A stretch of DNA of 64,000 nt from Deltaproteobacteria bacterium (GTDB lineage Bacteria > Desulfobacterota > Desulfobacteria > Desulfobacterales > Desulfosarcinaceae). The notes beneath the pieces were generated by a model, which did not search any database, was not told the DNA's origin, and saw only the letters and a list, made by a program, of their open reading frames with translations. The translations under genes and the position numbers were made by a program. Where the stretch lies: NCBI GenBank assembly GCA_002747175.1, contig PDTK01000028.1, forward strand, positions 84,237-148,236. The letters run 5' to 3'. Positions 19,276 through 28,721 of this stretch are shown here, in pieces; position 1 is the first letter of the stretch, and each line of letters begins with the position of its first letter.

Positions 19276-20007
19276 TCAGGCTATTCGCCGCAGAAAACCT
19301 TTGGGGTTATAAGTGAGAAGGTAGCGCTCGCATTTTTGGTCGGCGACAAAATTCGTATTTTCCTTTAAAAAGCGCTCAGTCGCCACCAGCGGCCCATCTA
19401 TTTCCAATCCCATTCCGTCGCCATGATGAAACAGATCGACAATACCGTCTTCGACCACTAAATAGCTGCCCACACTGACCCATGGGCTGTAGTTGTTCAG
19501 GTCTCTGAGGACCTGTTCGCTGCTGTGGTCACCATCTTGAATGACAAACACCTTTTTGCCCTGGCAGCGACCGGCCACCTCGGCAAGAATGTGGTCGTCA
19601 TCGCTGCGACCGGTCAAGACCACGACCCGATCGTGCGTCACCTTAAAATCATCGCGGTGCGGATCAATGGATATCACCTGGCCGTTGCCGATGATGTCCA
19701 GCAAATGGGCGAAAAACAGGGTGCTGCCGCCAAAACGGCTGCCGATTTCCACCACGATATCCGGTTTTACATTGTACAAAATCTCTTGGTAAATCCATAC
19801 ATCCAGAGGGTTTTTCCAGATCGGGGTCCCCATCCAGGTCATCTTGTCGAACACGATTTCCTTCTGGTGGTGGAGCAGCCAGTGCCGCAGGTCCATCTGG
19901 TAGGACCGGTTGTAGGCGTCACGTTTTAGCGGCAGGTGGGTTGCCGGCAGCGGGTCCTGCCGACCAAAAATTTTTTTCAATTGTGATGCAATCTTGCTGA
20001 AATCCAA
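19276..20007 (-). CDS. CmcI / rhamnosyl O-methyltransferase family SAM protein
   Basis: 243 aa. 'DIVVEIGSRFGGSTLFFAHLL' is the SAM-binding region and 'KVFVIQDGDHSSEQVLRDL' the conserved acidic/His segment of the cephalosporin hydroxylase-like methyltransferases. In glycan loci these methylate sugar hydroxyls. Located directly upstream of wzm in the same transcript (20 bp gap). A second, frameshifted copy lies at 21969-22666. Confidence 0.85.
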   Translation of the reverse strand: MDFSKIASQLKKIFGRQDPLPATHLPLKRDAYNRSYQMDLRHWLLHHQKEIVFDKMTWMGTPIWKNPLDVWIYQEILYNVKPDIVVEIGSRFGGSTLFFAHLLDIIGNGQVISIDPHRDDFKVTHDRVVVLTGRSDDDHILAEVAGRCQGKKVFVIQDGDHSSEQVLRDLNNYSPWVSVGSYLVVEDGIVDLFHHGDGMGLEIDGPLVATERFLKENTNFVADQKCERYLLTYNPKGFLRRIA

Positions 20008-20058
20008 TGTGGCATCCTATTTCACTTCTCATACCGGTCGAAGATAAAATGACATTAA

Positions 20059-20079
20059 CCGGCAGCCCGATTATCACAG
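20059..20079. repeat. Duplicated leader segment of the methyltransferase gene, copy 1
   Basis: 21 nt identical to 22732-22752. Both lie upstream of the intact and decayed CmcI-type genes, showing that the duplication included the 5' flank. Confidence 0.7.
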
Positions 20080-20213
20080 GTATCCATTGATTGCAATCTT
20101 GCACATATAGAATTGCAGGCGCATCTGAAGTTATCTAAAAAATCACCGACCATCCGCAAATCGGCTGGTTTGATGAAACTCCTTGAAGGAGGCCAATATC
20201 CAAGACATGGTAT

Positions 20214-21038
20214 CTACATTTTTTTTTCGCCGACGACATAGAAACCGGCAGCTATCCGATCCGCATGGGGAAAATGTACTAGAAGAAGATCTAAAATTTT
20301 GAATGGCGAGATGATGATGAGAAATAACATGAATAACCAATCGTGCAAACTGCGACTGCCAAAAGACAGTACAATTGCCAGCCACTCAACAAGAACATAG
20401 AGAAAGCCTGACATCGGGCCGGCACCAATTCCGATTTCCACCTTATCAAACACCGAAAAAAGCTCCACACAGCCTGGAACGGTCCAACGCATATAATCAT
20501 ACGGAGCCGCATGAAAGGGCACGATAAATGGAATGAAGCAAAAAATACGGCCTCCAGGCACTATCACACGGTTCATTTCAGAGACCACCTGTTGGGGATC
20601 GTTCACGTGCTCTAACATTGCCGTATTGAGTATCAGATCAACGGAATCGTTTTCTATTGGTAAGTCGGTCGCATCAGCAACCATATCCACTTGATCGAAT
20701 GCAAAAATATCCACATTGATGATATCTCCCCGCCGACTGATCCGCTGAGGACCACTTCCCAAATTGAGGATCACCTGTTCCTCACCATAATCATCAAGGC
20801 AACGGCGTTTATGATTTGAAAACGCCCTGCTTGGCATGACTGGTGCAAAAAGGTATAGAAGCAGATAGTAGAGCCGTCCCCATCTCTTGAGCCATTCCTG
20901 CACTCGCCCCATAGGCCCGTCTCCGGCAGTCAGGGTCGGTATTCTATTGCCGGCCAGAAAACACAGAGCCTGGTTCTGTTGGGTAAAAGGCCGATCTTTT
21001 TTAATGATTTTATGGATTTTTTCGGTGCGGGTCACCAT
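20214..21038 (-). CDS. Class I SAM-dependent methyltransferase with C-terminal membrane anchor
   Basis: 274 aa. 'QVILNLGSGPQRI' is motif I, 'NVDIFAFDQVDMVADATDLP' binds SAM ribose, and 'MLEHVNDPQQVVSEMNRVIVPGG' completes the methyltransferase-11 fold. Hydrophobic stretches near residues 55-70 and 215-255 suggest membrane association. It lies between the two copies of the export module. Substrate unknown. Confidence 0.8.
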   Translation of the reverse strand: MVTRTEKIHKIIKKDRPFTQQNQALCFLAGNRIPTLTAGDGPMGRVQEWLKRWGRLYYLLLYLFAPVMPSRAFSNHKRRCLDDYGEEQVILNLGSGPQRISRRGDIINVDIFAFDQVDMVADATDLPIENDSVDLILNTAMLEHVNDPQQVVSEMNRVIVPGGRIFCFIPFIVPFHAAPYDYMRWTVPGCVELFSVFDKVEIGIGAGPMSGFLYVLVEWLAIVLSFGSRSLHDWLFMLFLIIISPFKILDLLLVHFPHADRIAAGFYVVGEKKM

Positions 21039-21126
21039 ATCACTTCTATCTTCGTATTATTGTAAAAAACTGTTCAAATGCGTACCTACACAGAGGATGC
21101 AAAGTGATCGGATTGGCAATGGGTCT

Positions 21127-21492
21127 TCACATGCCACGTCCGATGACGAGGACCCCTATGCAAATCAACGCCACGCCGATCAATTTATGCCAATTGAATG
21201 GCTCATTTAAAATCCATATGGATAGCACCGTGACAAGCGCAAAGTTAAGACTGGCAAAAGGGACGGCGACACTCAGGTCGAATCTAGAAATGGCACCAAC
21301 CCAAAAAATTGATGCAAAGAACAGACTTAGCGCACAAGTGATCACCCAGACATTGGTCAGAACAAATCTAAAATAGAACGAAACCATGGCCAATCCGTCA
21401 GGTACGTTCGGCTGGCAGTTAATCTGGTATTTGAGCATTAAATTGCTGTAGGAAGCAAATACGATTGCAAGAGTAAGATAAAAATAACCCAT
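21127..21492 (-). CDS. Small EamA/SMR-type membrane transporter
   Basis: 121 aa with four membrane helices and the 'LSVAVPFASLNFALVTVLSIWILNEPFNWHKLIGVALICIGV' ending typical of EmrE/ArnE-type proteins. In polysaccharide loci such proteins can flip undecaprenyl-phosphate sugars; drug efflux is the alternative. Codon usage is more AT-rich than wzt/wzm. Confidence 0.75.
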   Translation of the reverse strand: MGYFYLTLAIVFASYSNLMLKYQINCQPNVPDGLAMVSFYFRFVLTNVWVITCALSLFFASIFWVGAISRFDLSVAVPFASLNFALVTVLSIWILNEPFNWHKLIGVALICIGVLVIGRGM

Positions 21493-21564
21493 AAAACCTC
21501 GATTTTTGTATGATCCGCATGTGCAAAGAAATAAGATTAATTGATCGCAGATTCAAGAACATGG

Positions 21565-21673
21565 ATGCTGCGCACCTGTTGGTCTTCGCTCAACCCCATG
21601 ATGGCCGCATTGAGAAATACGTTTTCCCGGCCGGTGAATTCCGGGTTGAACCCCGCACCCAACTCCAGCATGG
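21565..21673 (-). pseudogene. wzt fragment (decayed duplicate)
   Basis: Encodes '[18 protein letters not shown]' and 'NAAIMGLS', matching residues about 108-137 of the intact Wzt, without the Walker A region before it or anything after it. It abuts the stop of the wzm fragment directly, so the wzt N-terminus was deleted. Confidence 0.8.
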
Positions 21674-21674
21674 A

Positions 21675-21958
21675 TCACACCACATCGGCAAAGGCTCGCT
21701 TGCTGGCCATGAAAAAGCTGTAGCCCGCCATCCACAACAAAACGGAGATCCCCAGCCAGACGGCATAATATGGCCAATTAGGCATGACACCGTGAAACAC
21801 CGCATTGCGGGAAAAACCCCGAACACGGCAATGGGATTCATGCGGAACAGAATCTGATAGGATGCGGGCATCACATCGATGGGATAGAAAATCGCCGAGG
21901 TGAAAAACAAAAGCGTGGTCAATATTCCGGCCACTTGCCCCACATCGCGGATGCCCCC
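21675..21958 (-). pseudogene. wzm 3' fragment with frameshift (decayed duplicate)
   Basis: Begins at 'IRDVGQVAGILTTLLFFTSAIFYP', equivalent to the last third of the intact Wzm. A one-base deletion near 21815 (compare 18560) breaks the frame after NPIAVF; the rest still matches in another frame up to the same stop position. The upstream two thirds are missing and replaced by the end of the CmcI-type pseudogene across a run of eight C's. Confidence 0.85.
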
Positions 21959-21968
21959 CCCAGCACTG

Positions 21969-22666
21969 CTAGGTGAGAAGATAACGTTCGCACTCCGAAT
22001 CTGCGATGAATTTAGCATTGTCGTTTAAAAAGCACTCCGTGGCCACCAAGGGATCTTCCATGTCAAGTCCCATGCCGTCGCCGTGATGAAACAGATCGAC
22101 AATGCCGTCCTCTACCACGAAATAACTCCCCACACTGACCCACGGGCTGTAGTTGTTCAGATCCTTGAGCACCTGCTCGCAGCTGTGGTTGCCATCCTGG
22201 ATGACAAACACTTTTTTTCCCTGGCAGCGGGCCTCGACGTCGGCAAGAATGTGATGGTCGTCGCTGCGACCGGTCAAAACGACGACCCGATCGTGGGCTA
22301 CCTTGAAATCATCGCGGTACGGATCGATGGACACCACCTGGCCATGGCCGATGATATCCAGCAGATGGGCGAAAAACAGGGTGCTGCCGCCGAAGCGGCT
22401 GCCGATTTCCACCACGATATCCGGTTTGACCTTGTACAGGATCTCCTGGAAGATCCAGACGTCCAGGGGGTTCTTCCAGATGGTGGTCCCCATCCAGGTC
22501 CTCTTGTCGAACACGATCTTTTCTGGTGGTGGAGCAGCCACTGCCGCAGGTCCATCTGGTAGGACCGGTGGTAGGCGTCGCGTTTCATCGGTGTGTCGTG
22601 TATAGGAAACGATTGTTGCCGGCCGATAAGCCCTTCAAGTCTTGATGTGATCCTGCTGAAATCCAA
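21969..22666 (-). pseudogene. Frameshifted duplicate of the CmcI-type methyltransferase
   Basis: Starts at ATG 22666 with MDFSRITSRLEGL, parallel to MDFSKIASQLKKIF of the intact gene. A single-base deletion near 22520, by comparison with 19855, separates LLHHQK from IVFDKRTWMG; from there the second frame runs to a premature stop after ERYLLT, losing the last ten residues. Most codons remain similar to the intact gene, so decay is recent. Confidence 0.85.
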
Positions 22667-22731
22667 TATTCTGTCCTGTTTTTATTGATGGTACCCGCCT
22701 GAAATGGTTGGCAGTCCTTCACGGATTGAAG

Positions 22732-22752
22732 CCGGCAGCCCGATTATCACAG
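22732..22752. repeat. Duplicated leader segment of the methyltransferase gene, copy 2
   Basis: Identical over 21 nt to 20059-20079; marks the right edge of the duplicated export module. Confidence 0.7.
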
Positions 22753-22821
22753 CTTTCAAAGAGTTGCAAGGATCCATACCAAATATCATTTTTTGAAACA
22801 CCAGCAGATTTCCGCGTTGGG

Positions 22822-23961
22822 CTAAGCCGCATGATCAATTGCTGATTTTAAAACGTTGACAACCCTTATTTGCTGTTGCTCACTTATCCCAGCCCATAAA
22901 GGTAACCGAATTAACCGTTCTGAGTAGGAATTTGTATTTTCTAATGTTCCGTACGTTCTGCAGTACCGTCGGCCTGCAGGCGATAAGTGCAAGGGCACGT
23001 AGTGAAACACAGCCCAGATTTGCTGTTTCTTAAATGTATTCAACACTTCCTGTCGATCAATATCAGCGGGCAAAATAACATAATACATATGCGCATTATG
23101 TTGACAATCATCTGGTATGATGGGGCGTCTCAGTAATCCTTTTTGCTCAAAAGGTTCCAGCAATTGATGGTATATTTCCCAACTGCGCAGACGTTGCTGT
23201 GTTATTTTCTCCGCCTCTTCGAACTGAGCCCATAGAAATGAAGCAATCAACTCTCCAGGCAAAAATGATGATCCAATGTCTTGCCATGTATATTTATCAA
23301 CCTCACCCCTGAAAAATCTGCTTCGGTCAGTACCTTTCTCCCGAATGATCTCAGCCTTTACAACAAAATCCGGGTCATTCACCAATAAAGCACCACCTTC
23401 ACCTGAAATTATATTTTTTGTTTCATGAAAGCTATACGAACCGAGATCACCGATACTTCCTAAAGGGCGGCCCTTATAACTAGAAAGCACCCCCTGTGCG
23501 GCATCTTCAATCACTTTTATTCCATGACGTTCAGCGATGGTCATGATTTTATCCATTTCACAAGACACACCTGCATAGTGAACTGCTGCGATCGCTTTTG
23601 TCTGTTTCGTTATCGCTTCTTCGATCAAATGCTCATCAATGTTTAAGGTGTCGGGCCGTATATCTACAAATACCGGTATACCACCACGCAGAACAAAAGC
23701 ATTTGCAGTTGACACAAATGTATAAGAAGGCATTATGATTTCATCATCAGGTTTAATGTCCAGCAGTAACGCTGCCATCTCCAGTGCAGCTGTACAAGAA
23801 TGTGTCAGTAATGCTCGACAACAACTAGTACATTCTTCCAACCACTCATGGCATCGTTTAGTGAAGGGTCCATCGCCGGCTAATCGACCATTAAAATGAG
23901 ATTCCGCGATGTAATACAATTCTTTACCGGTCATATATGGCCAGTTAAAAGGTATTTTCAT
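22822..23961 (-). CDS. wecE: dTDP-4-amino-4,6-dideoxygalactose transaminase
   Basis: DegT/DnrJ/EryC1 family PLP aminotransferase, 379 aa from ATG 23961 (MKIPFNWPYMTGKE). Very close to E. coli WecE in the segments I know: 'ALEMAALLLDIKPDDEIIMPSYTFVSTANAFVLRGG', 'VHYAGVSCEMDKIM', 'EDAAQGV', and 'SFHETKN' with the PLP lysine. It would aminate dTDP-4-keto-6-deoxyglucose to dTDP-Fuc4N, an O-antigen or ECA precursor. First gene of a visibly AT-rich stretch. Confidence 0.9.
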   Translation of the reverse strand: MKIPFNWPYMTGKELYYIAESHFNGRLAGDGPFTKRCHEWLEECTSCCRALLTHSCTAALEMAALLLDIKPDDEIIMPSYTFVSTANAFVLRGGIPVFVDIRPDTLNIDEHLIEEAITKQTKAIAAVHYAGVSCEMDKIMTIAERHGIKVIEDAAQGVLSSYKGRPLGSIGDLGSYSFHETKNIISGEGGALLVNDPDFVVKAEIIREKGTDRSRFFRGEVDKYTWQDIGSSFLPGELIASFLWAQFEEAEKITQQRLRSWEIYHQLLEPFEQKGLLRRPIIPDDCQHNAHMYYVILPADIDRQEVLNTFKKQQIWAVFHYVPLHLSPAGRRYCRTYGTLENTNSYSERLIRLPLWAGISEQQQIRVVNVLKSAIDHAA

Positions 23962-24040
23962 TTTATTGATTTTATTTTTAGCATTTTTGTATTTCATAGT
24001 AAATATTATATCGATGAATAAAGGGTCATATTAGTTTAAA

Positions 24041-24808
24041 TTAGCATTTTTTTGCAAGCAATAATAGTGACCCTCCAATTGGTAATTTTACCCCAATTTT
24101 TAGAAAAAAAAGCTCCACAGTCATTATTGCTTCAAGTGATTTATTAAGCCATTTTGGAATCTTAAATTCATCCATTGGGTCAAATTTATTCGCTTTCTTT
24201 TTAAATCTAGAAATCCACATTAGCGGAAGCAATAAACTAACAAAAGAAGTAGTATAAAAAACCGTCATCCCGGCATCTTCTATTTTCTTGACTAATTCCT
24301 TGCGTCTGTATCGACGAACATGTCCTGAATATTCATCAACAATGGACCAAAGCCACTGATGCTGTGGAACGGTTATAACCAGCCACCCTCCCTCATGAAG
24401 TGCTCGCTGTAAATTGTATAGCACCCTTTGATCATCTTGGATATGTTCAAGCACATCAAAGGCACCAATTACATTATAATAGTCACTATCATTTATAAAT
24501 AGTGCATTGATATTTGAAAAATATGCTGATGGTACCCTTGAACACGCATATGCAAGCCCCTCTTCAAATAATTCAATACCATAAAGTTTAGCTTCGGGGT
24601 AAGATTGGTGAATCCTCTCAAGAACAAATCCACTTCCGCAACCAATTTCGAGGAAACAATCCAATTTCTCAACTTTTTTGGCCATTGCCCATAGTAGCAA
24701 ATTATTTCTGGACCTAAACCACCAGTTGTTCCTTTCAAATCTGACCAAATTTTCATATGATGATGGTGGAAAAACTTTACTATTAGTATTTTGTTTTTTC
24801 AAATTCAT
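24041..24808 (-). CDS. Class I SAM-dependent methyltransferase
   Basis: 255 aa. 'CFLEIGCGSGFVLERI' (motif I), 'GIELFEEGLAYA', 'IGAFDVLEHIQDDQRVLYNLQRAL' and 'GGWLVITVPQHQWLWS' are standard methyltransferase-12 motifs. A hydrophobic segment lies near residues 185-200. AT-rich like its neighbours; probably modifies a lipid-linked or nucleotide sugar. Confidence 0.82.
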   Translation of the reverse strand: MNLKKQNTNSKVFPPSSYENLVRFERNNWWFRSRNNLLLWAMAKKVEKLDCFLEIGCGSGFVLERIHQSYPEAKLYGIELFEEGLAYACSRVPSAYFSNINALFINDSDYYNVIGAFDVLEHIQDDQRVLYNLQRALHEGGWLVITVPQHQWLWSIVDEYSGHVRRYRRKELVKKIEDAGMTVFYTTSFVSLLLPLMWISRFKKKANKFDPMDEFKIPKWLNKSLEAIMTVELFFLKIGVKLPIGGSLLLLAKKC

Positions 24809-24815
24809 TTGAACA

Positions 24816-25130
24816 CTATTTATTTCTTGATCTCTTCAGGAAAAGGAAACTCCATGTCGTACGTTTAATAATTGAAATGAATTGAGCATAGTATATTTTA
24901 ATGCCAAGTGTCTCATAAAATATCCAAAGAACTATTCTATTTAAAAAGTATATAACCATGGACGTCTTTGCAATTGTAAAGACATTCACAGAACCAATGG
25001 AAAAGCGAACCTGCAAAACGTATAATAAAAAGCCGTTAAGAACCACAATAAAAAGCGCAAAAGAAAGCGGCATTCCTAATTTATCAAGGTAGGTTAGAAG
25101 GGCTATACCAAATAGATTTCTAAAACATCA
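24816..25130 (-). pseudogene. GtrA-like membrane protein lacking its N-terminus
   Basis: From ATG 25073, 85 aa are open; the same frame extends upstream to a stop at 25128-25130 and continues to read like GtrA ('RNLFGIALLTYLDKLG'), then 'FTIAKTSMVIYFLNRIVLWIFYETLG'. GtrA proteins are about 130 aa with four helices and flip undecaprenyl-phosphate-linked sugars. The first helix and any good start are missing here, so I treat it as a truncated gene, though a short protein could still be made. Confidence 0.5.
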
Positions 25131-25147
25131 AATAAATAAATACCAGA

Positions 25148-25567
25148 TCATAAAATACCCAAAGAAAAATCTTTAATAATCTTCATTTGGCGATTAAAAT
25201 TATTATGAAGTATACTTAGGTCATAATATTTTCTTTCAATGGATGCATTTCTATTGATATTTTCTTGATTTTTTTTACCGAAGTCTATTTTGAAATAATC
25301 TTGAATTTTGATTATTACACCATCTAAATGGTCGCGTATATCTTCAAAATTGAAAGTTAAAAAATTTTCTTTTACAAACCTAACTGAGGCTGAGAATCTA
25401 TTCCAATCGATATTCGACAAAAATTCATTTTTTATCTTATTTATGTGAAGATATCTTTCAAATGATTTTCTATAATCAGAATATTCTCTAATAATAAAGA
25501 AGCAATCTATCTGACGTTCAATTAATTTAGACAATGCGTTTTTGTTAAAAATATATTGAAGTTTTTT
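25148..25567 (-). CDS. Uncharacterised AT-rich ORF, possible sulfotransferase C-terminal remnant
   Basis: The frame is open from 25567; the only start in the middle is a TTG at 25534 giving 128 aa. No confident family. 'CFFIIREYSDYRKSFERYL' resembles the R-x-P/Y-x-R region, and 'FNFEDIRDHLDGVIIKIQDYFKI' followed by 'NINRNAS' resembles the end, of sulfotransferase-fold proteins, in which case the nucleotide-binding N-terminus is missing. It could equally be a small hypothetical gene. Confidence 0.35.
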   Translation of the reverse strand, partial: KKLQYIFNKNALSKLIERQIDCFFIIREYSDYRKSFERYLHINKIKNEFLSNIDWNRFSASVRFVKENFLTFNFEDIRDHLDGVIIKIQDYFKIDFGKKNQENINRNASIERKYYDLSILHNNFNRQMKIIKDFSLGIL

Positions 25568-25593
25568 TCATTATTAAACCTGAATTCAGCCCA

Positions 25594-26517
25594 TCATTCT
25601 CTTTTCGCCAACCCAATTCCACTCTTTCCGTAACCGTTTCCATTATATAGCATATAAAGAATACCTTTGTGTTTGAATACGAATGGGTATTCAATCATTT
25701 CCGAATCCCATCCTGATCTTGAAATATCAATACCGACTGATTCCAATGCCAATTCCCATTTTACCCCATTTATACTAAAAGCATGACCTATTCGATAGGT
25801 TTGTCCACTCCCATCGCGATAGGAAAACCACATTTCATATTTTCCATTGGCATGTTTTATGACTGTTGGCCTTGAAAATGCCTGCGCCTTGCCGATTTCG
25901 TAAGGAATGGCGGTGCCTTTACGTTTCCAATGATGTCCGTCCATAGACGAAGCAAAATTAATGACATGCAGCATTTCTCCGTTACCCGCATCCCACGTTT
26001 TTGTAGAACCGTACCACATGTCGTAGGTACCATTTAGATGATCTACCACCCATGGATATGAAAGGCTTATCGGATCCTTATCGTTAATATCGATAAAAGG
26101 CAAATAACCATCTATTACCAATGAGAAATCGGACTTTACAACAAGCCTGCCAATAGAACCTCGCCAGTGCCCTCTTTTTGGTATATACCACCCCATAAAA
26201 AGCATGTATGTTATGCCATCTACTTCATAGCAGTTGCCAATACTGACTCCGTCGGCATAAAAACAATCGTTATCGCCATGTTGGAAAAATGGTTGATTAT
26301 GATCTTTAATGACTTCGCGGCTAACGATATCGATATCAACGGCACTCACGGATGAGCGATTCTTTTCGTCTCTTCCGCTGAAAAAAATACGAAAAACATC
26401 TTTTTCCAGATGGATGGGCAGGGGGTTTGCCGCATGTGTTATTAGTTTGGGATGTCTTCCATTGACAGGCGGGCAGTAGAGTAATCCAAGCTTTTCCCAT
26501 TTTTTAAAGGTGTTCAT
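25594..26517 (-). CDS. Five-bladed beta-propeller protein (GH43/GH32/GH68-like)
   Basis: 307 aa, no signal peptide. Repeated blades contain 'FRIFFSGRDEKNRSSVSAVDID', 'TYDMWYGSTKTW', 'KYEMWFSYRDGSGQTYRIGHAFS' and 'GILYMLYNGNGYGKSGIGLA', the usual pattern of glycosidase-like propellers found in O-antigen loci. Whether it is an enzyme or a sugar-binding protein is unknown. Overlaps the acetyltransferase gene by ATGA. Confidence 0.7.
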   Translation of the reverse strand: MNTFKKWEKLGLLYCPPVNGRHPKLITHAANPLPIHLEKDVFRIFFSGRDEKNRSSVSAVDIDIVSREVIKDHNQPFFQHGDNDCFYADGVSIGNCYEVDGITYMLFMGWYIPKRGHWRGSIGRLVVKSDFSLVIDGYLPFIDINDKDPISLSYPWVVDHLNGTYDMWYGSTKTWDAGNGEMLHVINFASSMDGHHWKRKGTAIPYEIGKAQAFSRPTVIKHANGKYEMWFSYRDGSGQTYRIGHAFSINGVKWELALESVGIDISRSGWDSEMIEYPFVFKHKGILYMLYNGNGYGKSGIGLAKRE

Positions 26518-27185
26518 ATATTTTTAACTTTAGAGCTGCTAATTACTGCGGGTTGGCTAGCCTTTCCAATGTAAACACTTTTTGCCTCTGCATCCCCAAG
26601 CAGCAAGGTACCTGCTCCAATCACACATTTTTTTCCGATGCGGATATGGTCACGAAGCGTTGCATTTACACCGATAAAACACTGCTCGTCGATTTCAACC
26701 CCCCCAGACACAACCACATGCGACGCAATGAAACAATGGTCTTTAATGATGGAGTGGTGCCCAATATGATTGCCACTCCATAGTGTAACGTTATTTCCAA
26801 TCTTCACAAAAGGCTGAATCGTGTTGTCTTCGAAGATAAAACAATTTTCACCGAAACACCCATTGTTCATAATTGTTGCACGTGAACTGATGAAGCTTGC
26901 CAAACGATATCCTATGGCTTTAGCGGCAAGGTATTTTTCTTTGCGAATTGAGTTTAGTTTTGAGTAACTCAAGGCAACAAAAAAGTCATTATCCTTCGGT
27001 GGGAAAGAAGTTGTAATCTCTTCAAATGGAATAACGGGCAAGCCACAAAAATGATTATCCGTGAGATATGCTTTATCAACTGTAAATGCCACAACCTCAT
27101 ATTCGGAATCTGTGCTGAAGTAAAAATGGGCAAGTTCTCCAATGTCGCCGGAGCCAAAGATGACGAGTCTCTTTTTCATAAACAT
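26514..27185 (-). CDS. Sugar O/N-acetyltransferase of the NeuD/PglD family
   Basis: 223 aa. N-terminal Rossmann-like 'KRLVIFGSGDIGELAHFYF' then a left-handed beta-helix of hexapeptide repeats (about residues 95-205, e.g. 'VTLWSGNHIGHHSIIKDHCFIASHVVVSGG'), the PglD/NeuD/PerB architecture. With the WecE-type aminotransferase nearby, N-acetylation of a 4-amino sugar such as dTDP-Fuc4N is a reasonable inference. Confidence 0.85.
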   Translation of the reverse strand: MFMKKRLVIFGSGDIGELAHFYFSTDSEYEVVAFTVDKAYLTDNHFCGLPVIPFEEITTSFPPKDNDFFVALSYSKLNSIRKEKYLAAKAIGYRLASFISSRATIMNNGCFGENCFIFEDNTIQPFVKIGNNVTLWSGNHIGHHSIIKDHCFIASHVVVSGGVEIDEQCFIGVNATLRDHIRIGKKCVIGAGTLLLGDAEAKSVYIGKASQPAVISSSKVKNI

Positions 27186-27811
27186 TTCCTTATTATCAGG
27201 GTGAACTCGTAGAGTCCGTAGTCATGCAACAAAGCCACGTTTTTTGAATATCGCTTTTTACAAAAATCGAACAACGTACATGGATCAGCATAATGAAGGT
27301 AATCCCGCATCTTAGATTTATCCGAGTAGACCGTAAGGCAGTTGAATGCAAAACCACTTCGACTGGTGTGGTCGAGAATATCCAGTGTTGATTCTATGTA
27401 GTTTCGCCATTCTATTTCCGAACGTTTTTGGCGAACATTGAAAATACCACTGGCGATCCCATAATCAGCGACCTGGTCGGGTTTATTGTCCAATGTAAAC
27501 CGCGCATTTGGTTTGTTCCCATACCGCATTTGTGCACTCTGAATCATTGCCTTGGACACATCAATACCAGAATAAAAAAAACGATCATAATTTTTGCTAA
27601 GGTGTTCATACAATGCCCCGTAGCCACATCCAAGATCGTTTAGTGAAAAGTCACCACGTTTATTAATGACTTTTGAAAGCTGTAAAAAACGCAGGTTTTG
27701 GCTTTCTTCACCATTCCAATCAACACCCAGAGGTGTTTCACCGTACTTTAAAAGCTTCTCAGAATAGTAGTCGGCGATCTCACGGAGTAAGTTTGTCTTT
27801 TTCTCTTGCAT
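27176..27811 (-). CDS. Class I SAM-dependent methyltransferase
   Basis: 211 aa with 'SLNDLGCGYGALYEHLSK' (motif I) and 'SGIDVSKAMIQSAQMRYG'. Overlaps the acetyltransferase by 10 nt and the GtrB-like gene by 32 nt, so it belongs to a tightly packed operon. Substrate unknown. Confidence 0.8.
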   Translation of the reverse strand: MQEKKTNLLREIADYYSEKLLKYGETPLGVDWNGEESQNLRFLQLSKVINKRGDFSLNDLGCGYGALYEHLSKNYDRFFYSGIDVSKAMIQSAQMRYGNKPNARFTLDNKPDQVADYGIASGIFNVRQKRSEIEWRNYIESTLDILDHTSRSGFAFNCLTVYSDKSKMRDYLHYADPCTLFDFCKKRYSKNVALLHDYGLYEFTLIIRKCL

Positions 27812-28721
27812 AGATCTGCTTTATGATAGTGTATGGGCGTCTTTTGGTTTCTGAAAAAATCTTCGACAGATAAATTCCGACAACGCCAATAAAGGAGATT
27901 GTCATTCCGCCTAGCAACCAGATTGACACTATTACTGACGTCCAGCCACTTAATGGTTTGATGAAGAAAATTCGCTGAATGATGAGGTAGACTGTATAGA
28001 GACCGGCAAGCGAGGAAATTGAAACACCGACATAGAAAATACCAACCAGAGGAGCGTTACTGAATGAAGTGACGGAGTTAACCAACAAGGACATCTTTCT
28101 GCGAAAAGTATAAGTGGTTTTACTATTGGATTTTTTATCTATGATCATTGGACGTTGGATGAAACCCGTAATGTGCCAAAGTCCTGCCATGAACACCTCT
28201 CGCTCTTGGTGCTGAACAAGGGCATCCACGTAACGTCGACTCATCAAGCGTGCTGTCACGATACTCCTAGGCAATGCCAAACCCGTTAAAACTTTGAAGA
28301 GGCTGTAGAACCACTCCCCACTCCAGCGTTCAAACAATCCCCCTTTGCGACGTTTTTGGACACCATATACAACATCGCAATTATCGGATTTCATCCGCTC
28401 AGAAAATGAGATCAGCCACTCAGGCGCTTCCTCCAAATCGCTATCAATTAAGAAAATGTGCTTTCCCTTGGCATGGGACAAGCCGGTCATCATGGCCTTG
28501 TGATGGCCAAAATTACGCGAAAGATCGATCAAAACAACATGTCTGTCATTTTCGGTCAGTTGTTTGGCAATATCAAGGCTGTTATCTGGAGAGCCATCAT
28601 TAACCAAAACGATCTCATAATCATCACCTGCATACTGTCGGGCAACGGCACTGGATCGTCGGTAGAACTCGGCAATGTAGTTTGCCGATTGGTAGAGTGT
28701 GGCAACAATGGAAAGATTCAT
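27780..28721 (-). CDS. GtrB/ArnC-like polyprenyl-phosphate glycosyltransferase
   Basis: 313 aa. GT2 domain with '[14 protein letters not shown]', '[10 protein letters not shown]' and 'FLIDSDLEE' (DxD-type), followed by two C-terminal membrane helices ('[22 protein letters not shown]' and '[22 protein letters not shown]'). This is the layout of enzymes that load a sugar onto undecaprenyl phosphate at the inner membrane. The GtrA remnant at 24.8 kb may once have been its partner flippase. Confidence 0.88.
   Translation of the reverse strand: MNLSIVATLYQSANYIAEFYRRSSAVARQYAGDDYEIVLVNDGSPDNSLDIAKQLTENDRHVVLIDLSRNFGHHKAMMTGLSHAKGKHIFLIDSDLEEAPEWLISFSERMKSDNCDVVYGVQKRRKGGLFERWSGEWFYSLFKVLTGLALPRSIVTARLMSRRYVDALVQHQEREVFMAGLWHITGFIQRPMIIDKKSNSKTTYTFRRKMSLLVNSVTSFSNAPLVGIFYVGVSISSLAGLYTVYLIIQRIFFIKPLSGWTSVIVSIWLLGGMTISFIGVVGIYLSKIFSETKRRPYTIIKQIYAREKDKLTP

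Noticed and set aside
21553..21777. 74-aa open frame in the duplicated export region
   Set aside because: It is the wrong frame of the wzm and wzt fragments.
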